A DNA stretch of 28,511 nt from Firmicutes bacterium UBA7523. Its GTDB lineage: Bacteria > Bacillota > Dethiobacteria > Dethiobacterales > Dethiobacteraceae. A program made the position numbers and the translations under genes. Below the pieces are notes generated by a model. That model had not been told where the DNA came from. It ran no database searches and was given only the letters and a program-made list of their open reading frames with translations. Below, piece by piece: positions 21,617 to 28,511 of the stretch; position 1 is the first letter of the stretch; each line of letters starts with the position of its first letter. The stretch is taken from the NCBI GenBank assembly GCA_002479415.1, contig DLMZ01000003.1, positions 422 to 28,932 on the forward strand. Reading direction: 5' to 3'.

Positions 21617-23746
21617 TTACCCGGATTTATAGTTCAAAAGCCGCATTCCATTAGCGGTAACAAGCAGTGATGCCCCCATATCTGCCAGTATTGCCAGCCA
21701 TAGCGTCAGCCAGCCGGGGAAAACTAGAAGAATCGCAATTCCTTTAATCAGCAAAGCCATGGTTATATTTTGCTTGATAATTTTCATGGTTCGGCGCGAA
21801 AGCCCAATCAGAAAAGGAAGCTTATTCAGCTCGTCGCTTATTAACGCCACATCCGCCGTTTCTAGTGCTACAGGTGTACCAGAAATCCCCATAGCAATAC
21901 CCAAATCGGCGGCAGCCAGAGCCGGTGCATCGTTAATTCCGTCACCTACCATAGCCACCTTGCCATACTTCTTTTTATAGCTCTGTACAGCATCTTCCTT
22001 TTCTTCGGGTAATAGCTCTGAACTGACATCGTCCAAATTCAGCCCAGAAGCTATCAAGGTTGCAACACCCGACCTGTCCCCCGTAAGCATAGCAAGCCTG
22101 GTTATACCAAGGGAACGCAATTCCGTAAGCACGGAGGCACTCTTTTCCCGAAGATTGTCGCTTATTAGGATTATTCCATATAATTTCCCGTCCGAAGCCA
22201 AGCCCACCGGAGTAGCCATGTCGGTATCAAGACAATTATACACCTTAGAGGAAATCCCTCTTTCAAGCAAAAAATCCAGTGAGCCCAGGATATAGTGAAC
22301 ATCCTCCACAGTACCTTCTATGCCTTTGCCTGGATAAACGGAGAAATTGCTAACAGGCAGAAAGCTTAATTCCCTCCTCTTAGCATAACTGCGCACAGCA
22401 GAAGCTAATAAATGCTCAGAATGTGCTTCAAGGCTGGCAGATATTTGAAGAATACTATTTTCGTCGGCCGAGTTAAAAGCCTTGATTTCTTGAACTGCGG
22501 GCGTACCTTTGGTAAGAGTACCTGTTTTATCAAATACTATAGCACTAATGCTGCCTGCTGTTTCCAAGTGTGCGCCGCCTTTTATCAAAACTCCGTTGCG
22601 TGCCGCGTTTGTTAAAGCAGCAGCAATAGAAACCGGCGTTGAAACAACTAGTGCACAGGGACACGCAATAATGAGTAGAGCAAGCCCACGGTACAGCCAT
22701 AGATGCCAATCGCCTCCCATGGCAATAGGTCCGCCGATTGTTAATACAGCCGCTATTCCTATAACAGCTGGCGTATAAATCGAAGCGAATTTGTCTATAA
22801 ACCGCTGAGTCGGCGCACGGCGAAGTTGAGCCTCTTCTACTAAGGCAACAATTTTTGCCAAAGTAGTGTCATAAGCCGTCCCTTTAACCCTAACGCGCAA
22901 CGATCCGTTTCCGTTTAATGTCCCGGCAAATACGCCGTGTCCTTTTTCCTTGGATGCAGGCATTGACTCTCCGGTAATTGCCGCCTCCATTACGAAAGAG
23001 CTGCCAGAAACAACTATACCATCTAATGGTATTCTTTCCCCGGGGCGAATTAAAATCTCTTCACCAGCTGCTATCTCTTCCGCTGCTACTGTTTCGTAAT
23101 CATCGCCCGTCAGCAGGTGGGCGGTATCGGGCATTGTAATCATCAGATCGCGAATAGATTTACGATTTCTCGCCGCAGTATAAGATTCTAAAGCATTACT
23201 GGCGGAAAAAAGAAAAGCTACCGTTGCAGCCTCCCACCATTCGCCGATAAATATAGCTCCGGCTACAGCCACAGTCATGAGAACGTTCATATCAAATTGC
23301 TTTGCTGCTATAGCGTTAAAACTACGTTTGAAGGTTACGTAGCCGCCGCTAAATAGGGCAATAAGCAGAAATACATTAACGTAAAAAGAGTCTATCCTAA
23401 CAAAAATAGTTGCCAGCAATAAAGCTGCAGCAGAAATAACGGCAAGTATTATATGCCTGCGCACAAGATCCCCTGCAGCATGTGTTTTTTCTTTACTAGT
23501 TCTATATCCCTGCTTTTGAATTATGTCATAAACCGCTGCAAGAGAACCATTGTAACGAAGATGCAGTCTACCTGTAGCATATGAGAGAACTGCTTCGGCA
23601 ATTCCGTCCGCCAGTCTTATTTTATCCTCTAGCTTCTTCGCGCAATCAGCACAGTCTAGACCTTCAACATTAATCGTTTTCTCCAGCCATTTACTTTCAT
23701 TAGCAGCTTTTGCGCCTATCTCCACTTTCATTACCTCTCTATTCAT
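21617..23746 (-). CDS. cadA: Heavy-metal translocating P1B-type ATPase (Cd/Zn/Pb type)
   Basis: A 709-aa efflux ATPase of the cytoplasmic membrane. An N-terminal heavy-metal-associated domain carries GLDCADC (residues 29-35). Two membrane helix pairs are followed by an actuator region with TGES, the translocation motif CPC at 362-364, the phosphorylation motif DKTGT (406-410), and the hinge GDGINDAPAL. The last helices contain an Asp (ADMGAS) as is usual in the Zn/Cd/Pb subgroup, and the Cu-type signature is absent. Its ATG overlaps the end of the repressor gene by 4 nt; GTG or ATG codons a few residues inside are alternatives with a nearby GAGAGG. Confidence 0.94.
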   Translation of the reverse strand: MNREVMKVEIGAKAANESKWLEKTINVEGLDCADCAKKLEDKIRLADGIAEAVLSYATGRLHLRYNGSLAAVYDIIQKQGYRTSKEKTHAAGDLVRRHIILAVISAAALLLATIFVRIDSFYVNVFLLIALFSGGYVTFKRSFNAIAAKQFDMNVLMTVAVAGAIFIGEWWEAATVAFLFSASNALESYTAARNRKSIRDLMITMPDTAHLLTGDDYETVAAEEIAAGEEILIRPGERIPLDGIVVSGSSFVMEAAITGESMPASKEKGHGVFAGTLNGNGSLRVRVKGTAYDTTLAKIVALVEEAQLRRAPTQRFIDKFASIYTPAVIGIAAVLTIGGPIAMGGDWHLWLYRGLALLIIACPCALVVSTPVSIAAALTNAARNGVLIKGGAHLETAGSISAIVFDKTGTLTKGTPAVQEIKAFNSADENSILQISASLEAHSEHLLASAVRSYAKRRELSFLPVSNFSVYPGKGIEGTVEDVHYILGSLDFLLERGISSKVYNCLDTDMATPVGLASDGKLYGIILISDNLREKSASVLTELRSLGITRLAMLTGDRSGVATLIASGLNLDDVSSELLPEEKEDAVQSYKKKYGKVAMVGDGINDAPALAAADLGIAMGISGTPVALETADVALISDELNKLPFLIGLSRRTMKIIKQNITMALLIKGIAILLVFPGWLTLWLAILADMGASLLVTANGMRLLNYKSG

Positions 23747-24111
23747 AAGCTGAAACGATGCGTTACGTGGTCAAGTCCAACCTGCAATAGTATCTGCACA
23801 TGTTCATCGTCAAGAGCATAGTAAACCATTTTTCCTGCACGGCGTGTTCTTACCAAGCCCATATTTTTTAGAAGTCGTAGGTGATGCGAGACAGCAGGAG
23901 GGCTCATTTCCAGCACTTCTGCCAGCTCACAAACACATAACTCTCTATTAGCTAATGCAAACAGGATTTTCAATCGGCTGGAATCTGCAAACGCTTGATT
24001 TGTCTCGGCTAATACCGACAGAACCTTTGCGTCCGGGATATTCATTTTTGCCGACTTGACAGCATCGTCATTTACAGCGTACTTCTCACAGCACTCCGGT
24101 CGTTTTGTCAT
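23743..24111 (-). CDS. cadC: ArsR/SmtB-family metal-responsive repressor (CadC type)
   Basis: A 122-aa winged-helix repressor. I start at the second of two adjacent ATGs (24111), with GAGGTGA 5 nt before it. The recognition helix is in MSPPAVSHHLRLLKNMGLV, followed by the wing RRAGKMVYYAL. Metal ligands of the alpha3N/CadC type are visible: Cys 7-Cys 8 near the N-terminus (PECCEK) and Cys 59/Cys 61 in ELCVCEL. Such proteins leave DNA when Cd, Pb or Zn bind. It is co-transcribed with cadA and probably represses its own promoter just upstream. Confidence 0.92.
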   Translation of the reverse strand: MTKRPECCEKYAVNDDAVKSAKMNIPDAKVLSVLAETNQAFADSSRLKILFALANRELCVCELAEVLEMSPPAVSHHLRLLKNMGLVRTRRAGKMVYYALDDEHVQILLQVGLDHVTHRFSL

Positions 24112-24139
24112 CATTTCACCTCGATTAAGCAATCACTTA

Positions 24140-24180
24140 ATTGTTATATTATTATATGCTTAGAACAATGTTTTCGTCAA
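24140..24180 (-). promoter_or_regulatory. cadCA promoter and candidate operator
   Basis: On the minus strand, TTGACG (24180-24175), 18 nt, then a perfect TATAAT (24156-24151). ATTGTT/AACAAT half-sites at 24164-24169 and 24140-24145 flank the -10, and a further CAAT...ATTG pair lies at 24130-24143. Either could be the CadC operator. Confidence 0.6.
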
Positions 24181-24203
24181 GCATTTCAAACGATATAGTA
24201 CAA

Positions 24204-24244
24204 AGATAAACAGCAGCCGATTTAACCTCAGCTGCTGTTTATCT
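24204..24244 (-). terminator. Terminator of the spoIIP-YIEGIA-DUF3189 operon
   Basis: A 14-bp perfect stem: AGATAAACAGCAGC (24204-24217) pairs with 24231-24244. The T-run is modest. It separates the sporulation genes from cadCA. Confidence 0.7.
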
Positions 24245-24250
24245 ATATTA

Positions 24251-24694
24251 TTAATCTGTAGGTCGCTCCACCTTTTTTACTAATGAAGAAAAGCAATTAT
24301 AAGCAAGCTTGCTTGCCAGAGCACTTTCTGCTTGCCATAGCCCCAGTGAACGCAATGCTTTGCATATACCGACTGCTTGAGGATTCTCAGGCTCGCAGGG
24401 AATAACCTTAATATCTTTTACAGGGATACGGTAAACCCCAAGCAAGCTCTGCACAGCGCGGACGAAAACATCAAGCTGTCCCTTGGCACACGATACAAAT
24501 ACCTTGTTTCCATGTTCATCGCTATCAATGTAATGCAGAGCACCTTCATCACATTTCTCACCATGCCGGAAACATTCTATGGTAAACAGTTTAGCGGAGT
24601 CCGGAGGGAGATATTCATCAATTTTCTTTAGGTGAACGGCTGCTGCAACAGAAGGCAGGTATAAGTCGCCGACTCCAAGATAGATATAATTCAT
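24251..24694 (-). CDS. DUF3189 family protein, second copy
   Basis: A 147-aa soluble protein (MNYIYLGVGDLYLPSVAAAVHL) similar in outline to the gene upstream: a short N-terminal strand, the SVAAAVHL helix, and the central DSDEHGNKVFVSC resembling FDEYGDEVYSVGC of the first copy. The N-terminal HCYGGAHSS signature of the first copy is replaced by LGVGDLYLPS, so the two are diverged paralogues. DUF3189 proteins are restricted mostly to spore-forming Clostridia and have no known activity. The ATG overlaps the first copy by 4 nt. Confidence 0.82.
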   Translation of the reverse strand: MNYIYLGVGDLYLPSVAAAVHLKKIDEYLPPDSAKLFTIECFRHGEKCDEGALHYIDSDEHGNKVFVSCAKGQLDVFVRAVQSLLGVYRIPVKDIKVIPCEPENPQAVGICKALRSLGLWQAESALASKLAYNCFSSLVKKVERPTD

Positions 24695-25155
24695 GCAAAA
24701 GAGCCTTCTTTAACTTGTTGAACTAGCTTTACAAGTTCAAAATATGCTTCGCGGGTACCTCTCAGCACAATAGGCCGCCCGATTTTTACCATCCCCAAGC
24801 GTCTGGATATATACCCGCCAATACGCATTTTCAAATTCACACAGTGGAGGGTATCGATAAATATCATCTCATCCCCTGCGTTTAATATTTCTTTTATTTT
24901 GGTAAGAAACTTAGTCACAGAATAGCCTACGTTTCTGCAGCCCACAGAATATACTTCGTCACCATATTCGTCAAAGCCAAAAAAATGCAATCTGCCGTGT
25001 CCTTCCTTTGTTTGTTTGTCAAAGAGTGTCAGCGCCATAAGTTCTTTACTGGCGGGAACTTTGTCCACTCTTAGCTGTCCCAAATGAATCGCGGCAGCCA
25101 CTACAGACGAATGTGCACCCCCGTAGCAGTGGTATATTATTTTTTTGCCTGCCAT
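24691..25155 (-). CDS. DUF3189 family protein, first copy
   Basis: A 154-aa protein with the DUF3189 start KIIYHCYGGAHSSVVAAAIHL, then GHGRLHFFGFDEYGDEVYSVGC and the C-terminal IGRPIVLRGTREAYF. The conserved HCYGGxHSS motif with a nearby Cys could be a ligand or catalytic site, but none has been established. The gene lies between the YIEGIA capping subunit and the second copy, in a gene order typical of sporulating Clostridia, and is probably translated together with its neighbours. Confidence 0.87.
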   Translation of the reverse strand: MAGKKIIYHCYGGAHSSVVAAAIHLGQLRVDKVPASKELMALTLFDKQTKEGHGRLHFFGFDEYGDEVYSVGCRNVGYSVTKFLTKIKEILNAGDEMIFIDTLHCVNLKMRIGGYISRRLGMVKIGRPIVLRGTREAYFELVKLVQQVKEGSFA

Positions 25156-25183
25156 AATTCCTCCCTATAGTGAGATTGAGATG

Positions 25184-25372
25184 CTAATGTTTTACAATAA
25201 TATATACGCCGTTGCCCATATCATGAGCCACTGCCTCCATAACTCTGCAGAGCGTCACGGCCATAACTTCCTTTTCTTCTTCATCCTTAGCGTAAAATAC
25301 CGGGACGCCTTCAACCTTTCGCGCCTCACAGGTCACGGCGGCCATAATCTTTTTTTTGATGGCTATTTCCAT
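25184..25372 (-). CDS. Capping complex subunit for YIEGIA
   Basis: A 62-aa protein (MEIAIKKKIMAAVTCEARKV...) whose ATG follows GGAGGATAT. The size, sequence and position directly after the YIEGIA gene match the small protein annotated as its capping complex subunit in Clostridia. It contains VTLCRVMEAVAHDMGNGVYI and no membrane segment. Function is inferred from context only. Confidence 0.82.
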   Translation of the reverse strand: MEIAIKKKIMAAVTCEARKVEGVPVFYAKDEEEKEVMAVTLCRVMEAVAHDMGNGVYIIVKH

Positions 25373-25383
25373 ATATCCTCCTG

Positions 25384-26274
25384 CTAATCAGATGCACATT
25401 TGCCGGCATCTGAAGACAATGGGCTGGATTGGGCACTTTCCAGAACCGGAACATTTTTAACAGCCTCCACTAAACACTTCTCGTCAGGTTCAATGGGGAC
25501 TATAATCATGGCAATCCGTCCCGTATCAGTATCTCGCCGTAAAAGCGGAGTAAATTCAGGAGTATCCACGTCACGATGAATACCCAGCAGCAAGGCTGCA
25601 TCATGAGCTATGGCTTGGCGCTGGCCGGCATTTGCTAATATTTCCCGGGCGTTATCATCAAATGGTTCAATTATTAACGCTTTAGCCTGCTTGTGATAAG
25701 TTTTTTTTACTTCCGGCAAACCAAGGTTCATAATCTGCACATCTTCAACGAACAAATTAGCTCCTTCAAAACGAAAACCCGCCGGCCTAACCTTAGCAAT
25801 GTCTTTAATTACTTTACCCCGCATCAGATTTTTAATTGCAAAGCCAACTAAAAATGCTGCAGCAATGCCATATAACAACCCAAAGCTGAAAATGACTGCA
25901 GATGTGACCAGAGCAATAAGCATTACTAGGTAGTTTCGAGCCTCAAAGGTTCGCGCTATCCCTTCAATAAAATCGCTGCCTCTGGGCACCATTTCCGTTT
26001 TTTCCAAGGAACCGAGCATTTCCCTTTCCATGCTGCGTACTTCTCTAAACTGTGTTGATGCCAAGGCTAAAAAGGTTACTGCTGTATATTCTTTAGCAAC
26101 AATAGCCGGAACTGCCACCGCCCCCAAGGTAGCAGCTACAAATCCTAATGCTAAATGATTGACGACAGCGTGGGGGTAAGAAGGATACTGTCTAAAATCA
26201 CGGCGCATCATCCAGTATCTAGCTAATGTTCCTATTATCACGGCACCTGCGATAGCCATTAAGTCTCCGTTCAA
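25384..26274 (-). CDS. YIEGIA family membrane protein
   Basis: A 296-aa protein. The name motif appears as FIEGIA (residue about 103). The N-terminus has a membrane helix (AIAGAVIIGTLARYW) and the conserved RQYPSYPH. More membrane segments follow at about 45-70 and 115-150, and the C-terminal half is soluble (KAKALIIEPFDDNAREILANAG). The TTG at 26274 overlaps the spoIIP stop by 4 nt and has AGGGGG 5 nt before it; an internal ATG at 26259 with GGAG is an alternative start. These proteins are confined to spore formers and occur with spoIIP and DUF3189 genes; the activity is unknown. Confidence 0.88.
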   Translation of the reverse strand: MNGDLMAIAGAVIIGTLARYWMMRRDFRQYPSYPHAVVNHLALGFVAATLGAVAVPAIVAKEYTAVTFLALASTQFREVRSMEREMLGSLEKTEMVPRGSDFIEGIARTFEARNYLVMLIALVTSAVIFSFGLLYGIAAAFLVGFAIKNLMRGKVIKDIAKVRPAGFRFEGANLFVEDVQIMNLGLPEVKKTYHKQAKALIIEPFDDNAREILANAGQRQAIAHDAALLLGIHRDVDTPEFTPLLRRDTDTGRIAMIIVPIEPDEKCLVEAVKNVPVLESAQSSPLSSDAGKCASD

Positions 26275-27440
26275 TTGTGCCCCCTGTCATCTCCGTCATC
26301 CCCCTTACGGCCCCCAAACAGATCGGCAAATTCCCGTTGCCTAAACTCATTTAGCTTTTGCTTAATTTCATCTACTCCGCCGGTGCTTACAAGCAAATAT
26401 CCGGCAACACCCAATATTAATGCCAGTATCGTCCAAAGCATGGCACGAAGAGCTGTTCCTCCAGGTCCTTCAGATGTGGTAATGCCTGGACCGGCTAATT
26501 CCTGCCCTTCTTCAGTTCCGTATAAATATACACTGACTACATCGGCAAAAAGCTGCACCGACTCTTCTGCTTGATCTTTGTTATTCGTATGGGAACCAAC
26601 TTCAATTAAAACTGAACGAGGGGATAAATCCTGATTATAGTTACCCCGCGCCATAAAGATACCCTTTACTAATCCCGGGTACATTTCATCGGCTACACTC
26701 TTTAACCCTTCGGCAAATTCGCGGTTATTGGCAGCATTTTGATTTTGTCTTCCCACAACTAGTTGAACTTGTACTCTTTCCTCTCCAGCAACCTCTGCCA
26801 GATATTCTTCCTCAGGCACAGCATCCCGGTGAACATCAATCAGCGCATCAGGCTGTTCTTTCAGCGCCTCTTCCGCTGTACGGCGTGAACGCTGGTAAGC
26901 ACCGGCGTCATGGGGAATATGGGTTTCTCTGGAGCGGATTACATTCACGCCTTTACTCTCTAACGACCCGGCTAATGCATCACCAACATCAAGGATGCCG
27001 CCACCTGAATCCACACTTTCCGTACCGTCTCCAGGTATATAGGACTCAGCTCCATGAGAGTTATAGATAGCAATTCTCTTCTGACCATTTTGCTGCTGTA
27101 CAGGCAGAAAAATGCTTACCCTGGAAACCCACCGTTTGCCAGCAGCAGGTTCAGCCAATGTAGTTTTTTCCAACAACTCCGCTACCGCTTTTTGTTCTTC
27201 AATAGATATCACACGATAATGATTATTATCCCTGTTTATATATTCATCATCAATACTAATACGGCGTGCAGTTCGCATTATAACTTGTCCTTCACTATCT
27301 ACCATGGTATATATTTGCCCGCTATGATGCTCAAACTCATCTAAAACATCATCCAGCTCCAAAGCAGTTGAGACAGTGAAAAATAGAAAACTAACGATTA
27401 GGGCGAAAACAGCCGTTTTCACAAAAATATTATTTTTCAT
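26271..27440 (-). CDS. spoIIP: Stage II sporulation protein P
   Basis: A 389-aa protein. SpoIIP is the amidase/endopeptidase that, with SpoIID and SpoIIM, degrades septal peptidoglycan to drive forespore engulfment. The ATG at 27440 follows GGAAGGTG and precedes a signal-anchor helix (VKTAVFALIVSFLFFTVS); an upstream in-frame start at 27491 would bury this in the next gene. Catalytic-domain motifs are IAIYNSHGAESY, VNVIRSRETHIPHD, LIDVHRDAVPEE and SVLIEVGSHTNN. A C-terminal membrane helix (AMLWTILALILGVAGYLLV) and a charged tail follow. It overlaps the DUF1614 gene by 11 nt. Confidence 0.95.
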   Translation of the reverse strand: MKNNIFVKTAVFALIVSFLFFTVSTALELDDVLDEFEHHSGQIYTMVDSEGQVIMRTARRISIDDEYINRDNNHYRVISIEEQKAVAELLEKTTLAEPAAGKRWVSRVSIFLPVQQQNGQKRIAIYNSHGAESYIPGDGTESVDSGGGILDVGDALAGSLESKGVNVIRSRETHIPHDAGAYQRSRRTAEEALKEQPDALIDVHRDAVPEEEYLAEVAGEERVQVQLVVGRQNQNAANNREFAEGLKSVADEMYPGLVKGIFMARGNYNQDLSPRSVLIEVGSHTNNKDQAEESVQLFADVVSVYLYGTEEGQELAGPGITTSEGPGGTALRAMLWTILALILGVAGYLLVSTGGVDEIKQKLNEFRQREFADLFGGRKGDDGDDRGHN

Positions 27441-28146
27441 TGCTTTCACCTTCCATCTTTTTTTGCTCTTCACTGTGATACTCTTCACCAAGCTCTACAT
27501 CTGAAAGGCCAGCTTTTAGTTCATCTGGACGATTATTAGCAGGTCCTCCCTGTATTCTTTCCCGGCTTTCACCGATTAACTCTGCCAGCATTAAAGCTAG
27601 GATACCGCCGATAACAATACTGTCAAAAACTCCGGCACCACCAATGGCCATCCGGCTAGTACCACCTCTAAAAGCAATTTCAATACGTGAGAATATATCG
27701 GTGAGAAGCAAGCCCATTGAACCCGCAATAAACGCAGAACGCCGGGAGCGTCCAGCCAGGTACCCTGCTACACCGGCAATAATAGCAAAAATGTACATCG
27801 GATCTAGAAAATAATTATATGTTGGTTCTAAAGGCATGACTTTCATTGTGCCATATACAACTAATGCAGTAAGAAAAGCTGCTGCAACAGCCCTTACTTT
27901 TTCCTTTACCGTGCCAGCGCGAATTATTAAATAACCGGCTAAGACGACGGGGACAATACCTCCCCCAATATTAATCGATACATTTTGCGTAATAGGGACA
28001 TCCGGAAGAAAACCCCCGATTACTAAAGCTCCTACAAAGACAAGTGCGGCGCGGTCTGTTAGCTGAAGCTTATCCAGTACTCGCTGAGCAATTCCTAAAT
28101 ATATTAGAATCGCTGACGCAACCAGCACAATCATCCCGATTGTCAT
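27430..28146 (-). CDS. DUF1614 family membrane protein
   Basis: A 238-aa polytopic membrane protein. The ATG follows GGAGGTG by 8 nt. Hydrophobic segments include MIVLVASAILIYLGIA, AALVFVGALVIGGFLP, IVPVVLAGYLIIRAG, IFAIIAGVAGYLAGR and VIGGILALMLAEL. The segments DVPITQNVSINIGGG and RMAIGGAGVFDSIVIGG match the DUF1614 pattern. The last about 40 residues are hydrophilic. It is the first gene of the operon that leads into spoIIP, so a sporulation-linked role is plausible. No activity is known. Confidence 0.85.
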   Translation of the reverse strand: MTIGMIVLVASAILIYLGIAQRVLDKLQLTDRAALVFVGALVIGGFLPDVPITQNVSINIGGGIVPVVLAGYLIIRAGTVKEKVRAVAAAFLTALVVYGTMKVMPLEPTYNYFLDPMYIFAIIAGVAGYLAGRSRRSAFIAGSMGLLLTDIFSRIEIAFRGGTSRMAIGGAGVFDSIVIGGILALMLAELIGESRERIQGGPANNRPDELKAGLSDVELGEEYHSEEQKKMEGESNEK

Positions 28147-28213
28147 TATTCATACACCTCCAAGTTATCTATATTGCAGTAAATATAGTAACCTAAAGAT
28201 AAAGATTTATGCT

Positions 28214-28255
28214 ACAAAAAATAAACGGCTACCGGTTAGTTTCCGGTGCCGTTTT
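28214..28255 (-). terminator. Terminator of fni
   Basis: On the minus strand, AACGGC-A-CCGG pairs with CCGG-TA-GCCGTT and is followed by TATTTTTTG. It isolates fni from the DUF1614 operon. Confidence 0.8.
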
Positions 28256-28268
28256 CTAAAATTTTTAT

Positions 28269-28511
28269 CTATCCCTTAAGACCACGAGAGTCTAGCCACT
28301 GGCGGGTTTGGCCTGTAATGACAACAGGGGCGTGGCGCAACTCATCAATTGAGCTGCAACCCGTCATAACCATAACCACTTTTAATTCCTTTAACATATT
28401 GCCAAGCCGTGTTACTAGAACATCTCTTCCTTCGGAAAGAAGAGTCTTAGCTGCCATACCAGCAATCCCAACCATTTTTGCGCCGAGCGCAAAAGATTTA
28501 GCTGCCAAAAG
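28269..28511 (-). CDS. fni: Type 2 isopentenyl-diphosphate delta-isomerase (C-terminal part)
   Basis: The C-terminal 80 residues of a gene whose frame stays open to the right edge, so it is partial. The segment SFALGAKMVGIAGMAAKTLL is the FMN-phosphate-binding end of the TIM barrel, and ELKVVMVMTGCSSIDELRHAPVVITG matches the usual C-terminus. The FMN-dependent enzyme interconverts isopentenyl and dimethylallyl diphosphate for isoprenoid synthesis. Confidence 0.88.
   Translation of the reverse strand, partial: LLAAKSFALGAKMVGIAGMAAKTLLSEGRDVLVTRLGNMLKELKVVMVMTGCSSIDELRHAPVVITGQTRQWLDSRGLKG

Overview
This window comes from an endospore-forming member of the Firmicutes, most likely a Clostridia-type lineage. 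It carries spoIVA, spoIIP, a YIEGIA protein with its small partner, two DUF3189 genes, a type 2 IPP isomerase (fni) and a YheC/YheD-like ATP-grasp. Base composition is moderate (low to mid 40s % GC by eye). GTG and TTG starts are frequent and each has a strong purine-rich Shine-Dalgarno. No phage, IS element, CRISPR array or rRNA is visible.

Left part (1-8600): a spore-surface-like island. A partial minus-strand gene runs off the left edge and encodes a propeller/lectin-like protein with a coiled coil. Next come three tandem plus-strand paralogues encoding cysteine-rich proteins of about 218 aa. A minus-strand operon follows: GT4 glycosyltransferase, RimK-type ATP-grasp ligase, second GT4. 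Divergent from it is a YheC/YheD-like ATP-grasp, then a small membrane protein. Upstream of the first cysteine-rich gene and of the glycosyltransferase operon I see the same promoter layout, CAC-17 nt-CATANNNTA, which fits mother-cell sigma-K. A related element precedes the second paralogue. My inference is that this is a late-sporulation cassette that makes and decorates the spore surface.

Middle (8600-15420): a two-domain PII-like regulator overlaps a duplicated DUF1538 membrane protein. Then come tRNA-Pro(GGG), an FprA-type flavodiiron protein, a short-chain dehydrogenase, a GNAT acetyltransferase, and an unusual fusion of a degenerate PlsY-like membrane domain to a NodB-type polysaccharide deacetylase.

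Right part (15520-28511), all minus strand, so transcription runs right to left: fni (partial), DUF1614 protein, spoIIP, YIEGIA protein, its capping subunit, two DUF3189 proteins, then cadC-cadA (metal-responsive repressor and heavy-metal ATPase with their own promoter), then DUF512 radical SAM protein, der, plsY, gpsA (own sigma-A promoter), and finally spoIVA. This joins sporulation envelope genes to ribosome assembly and phospholipid synthesis, with a metal-resistance pair lying between two blocks.
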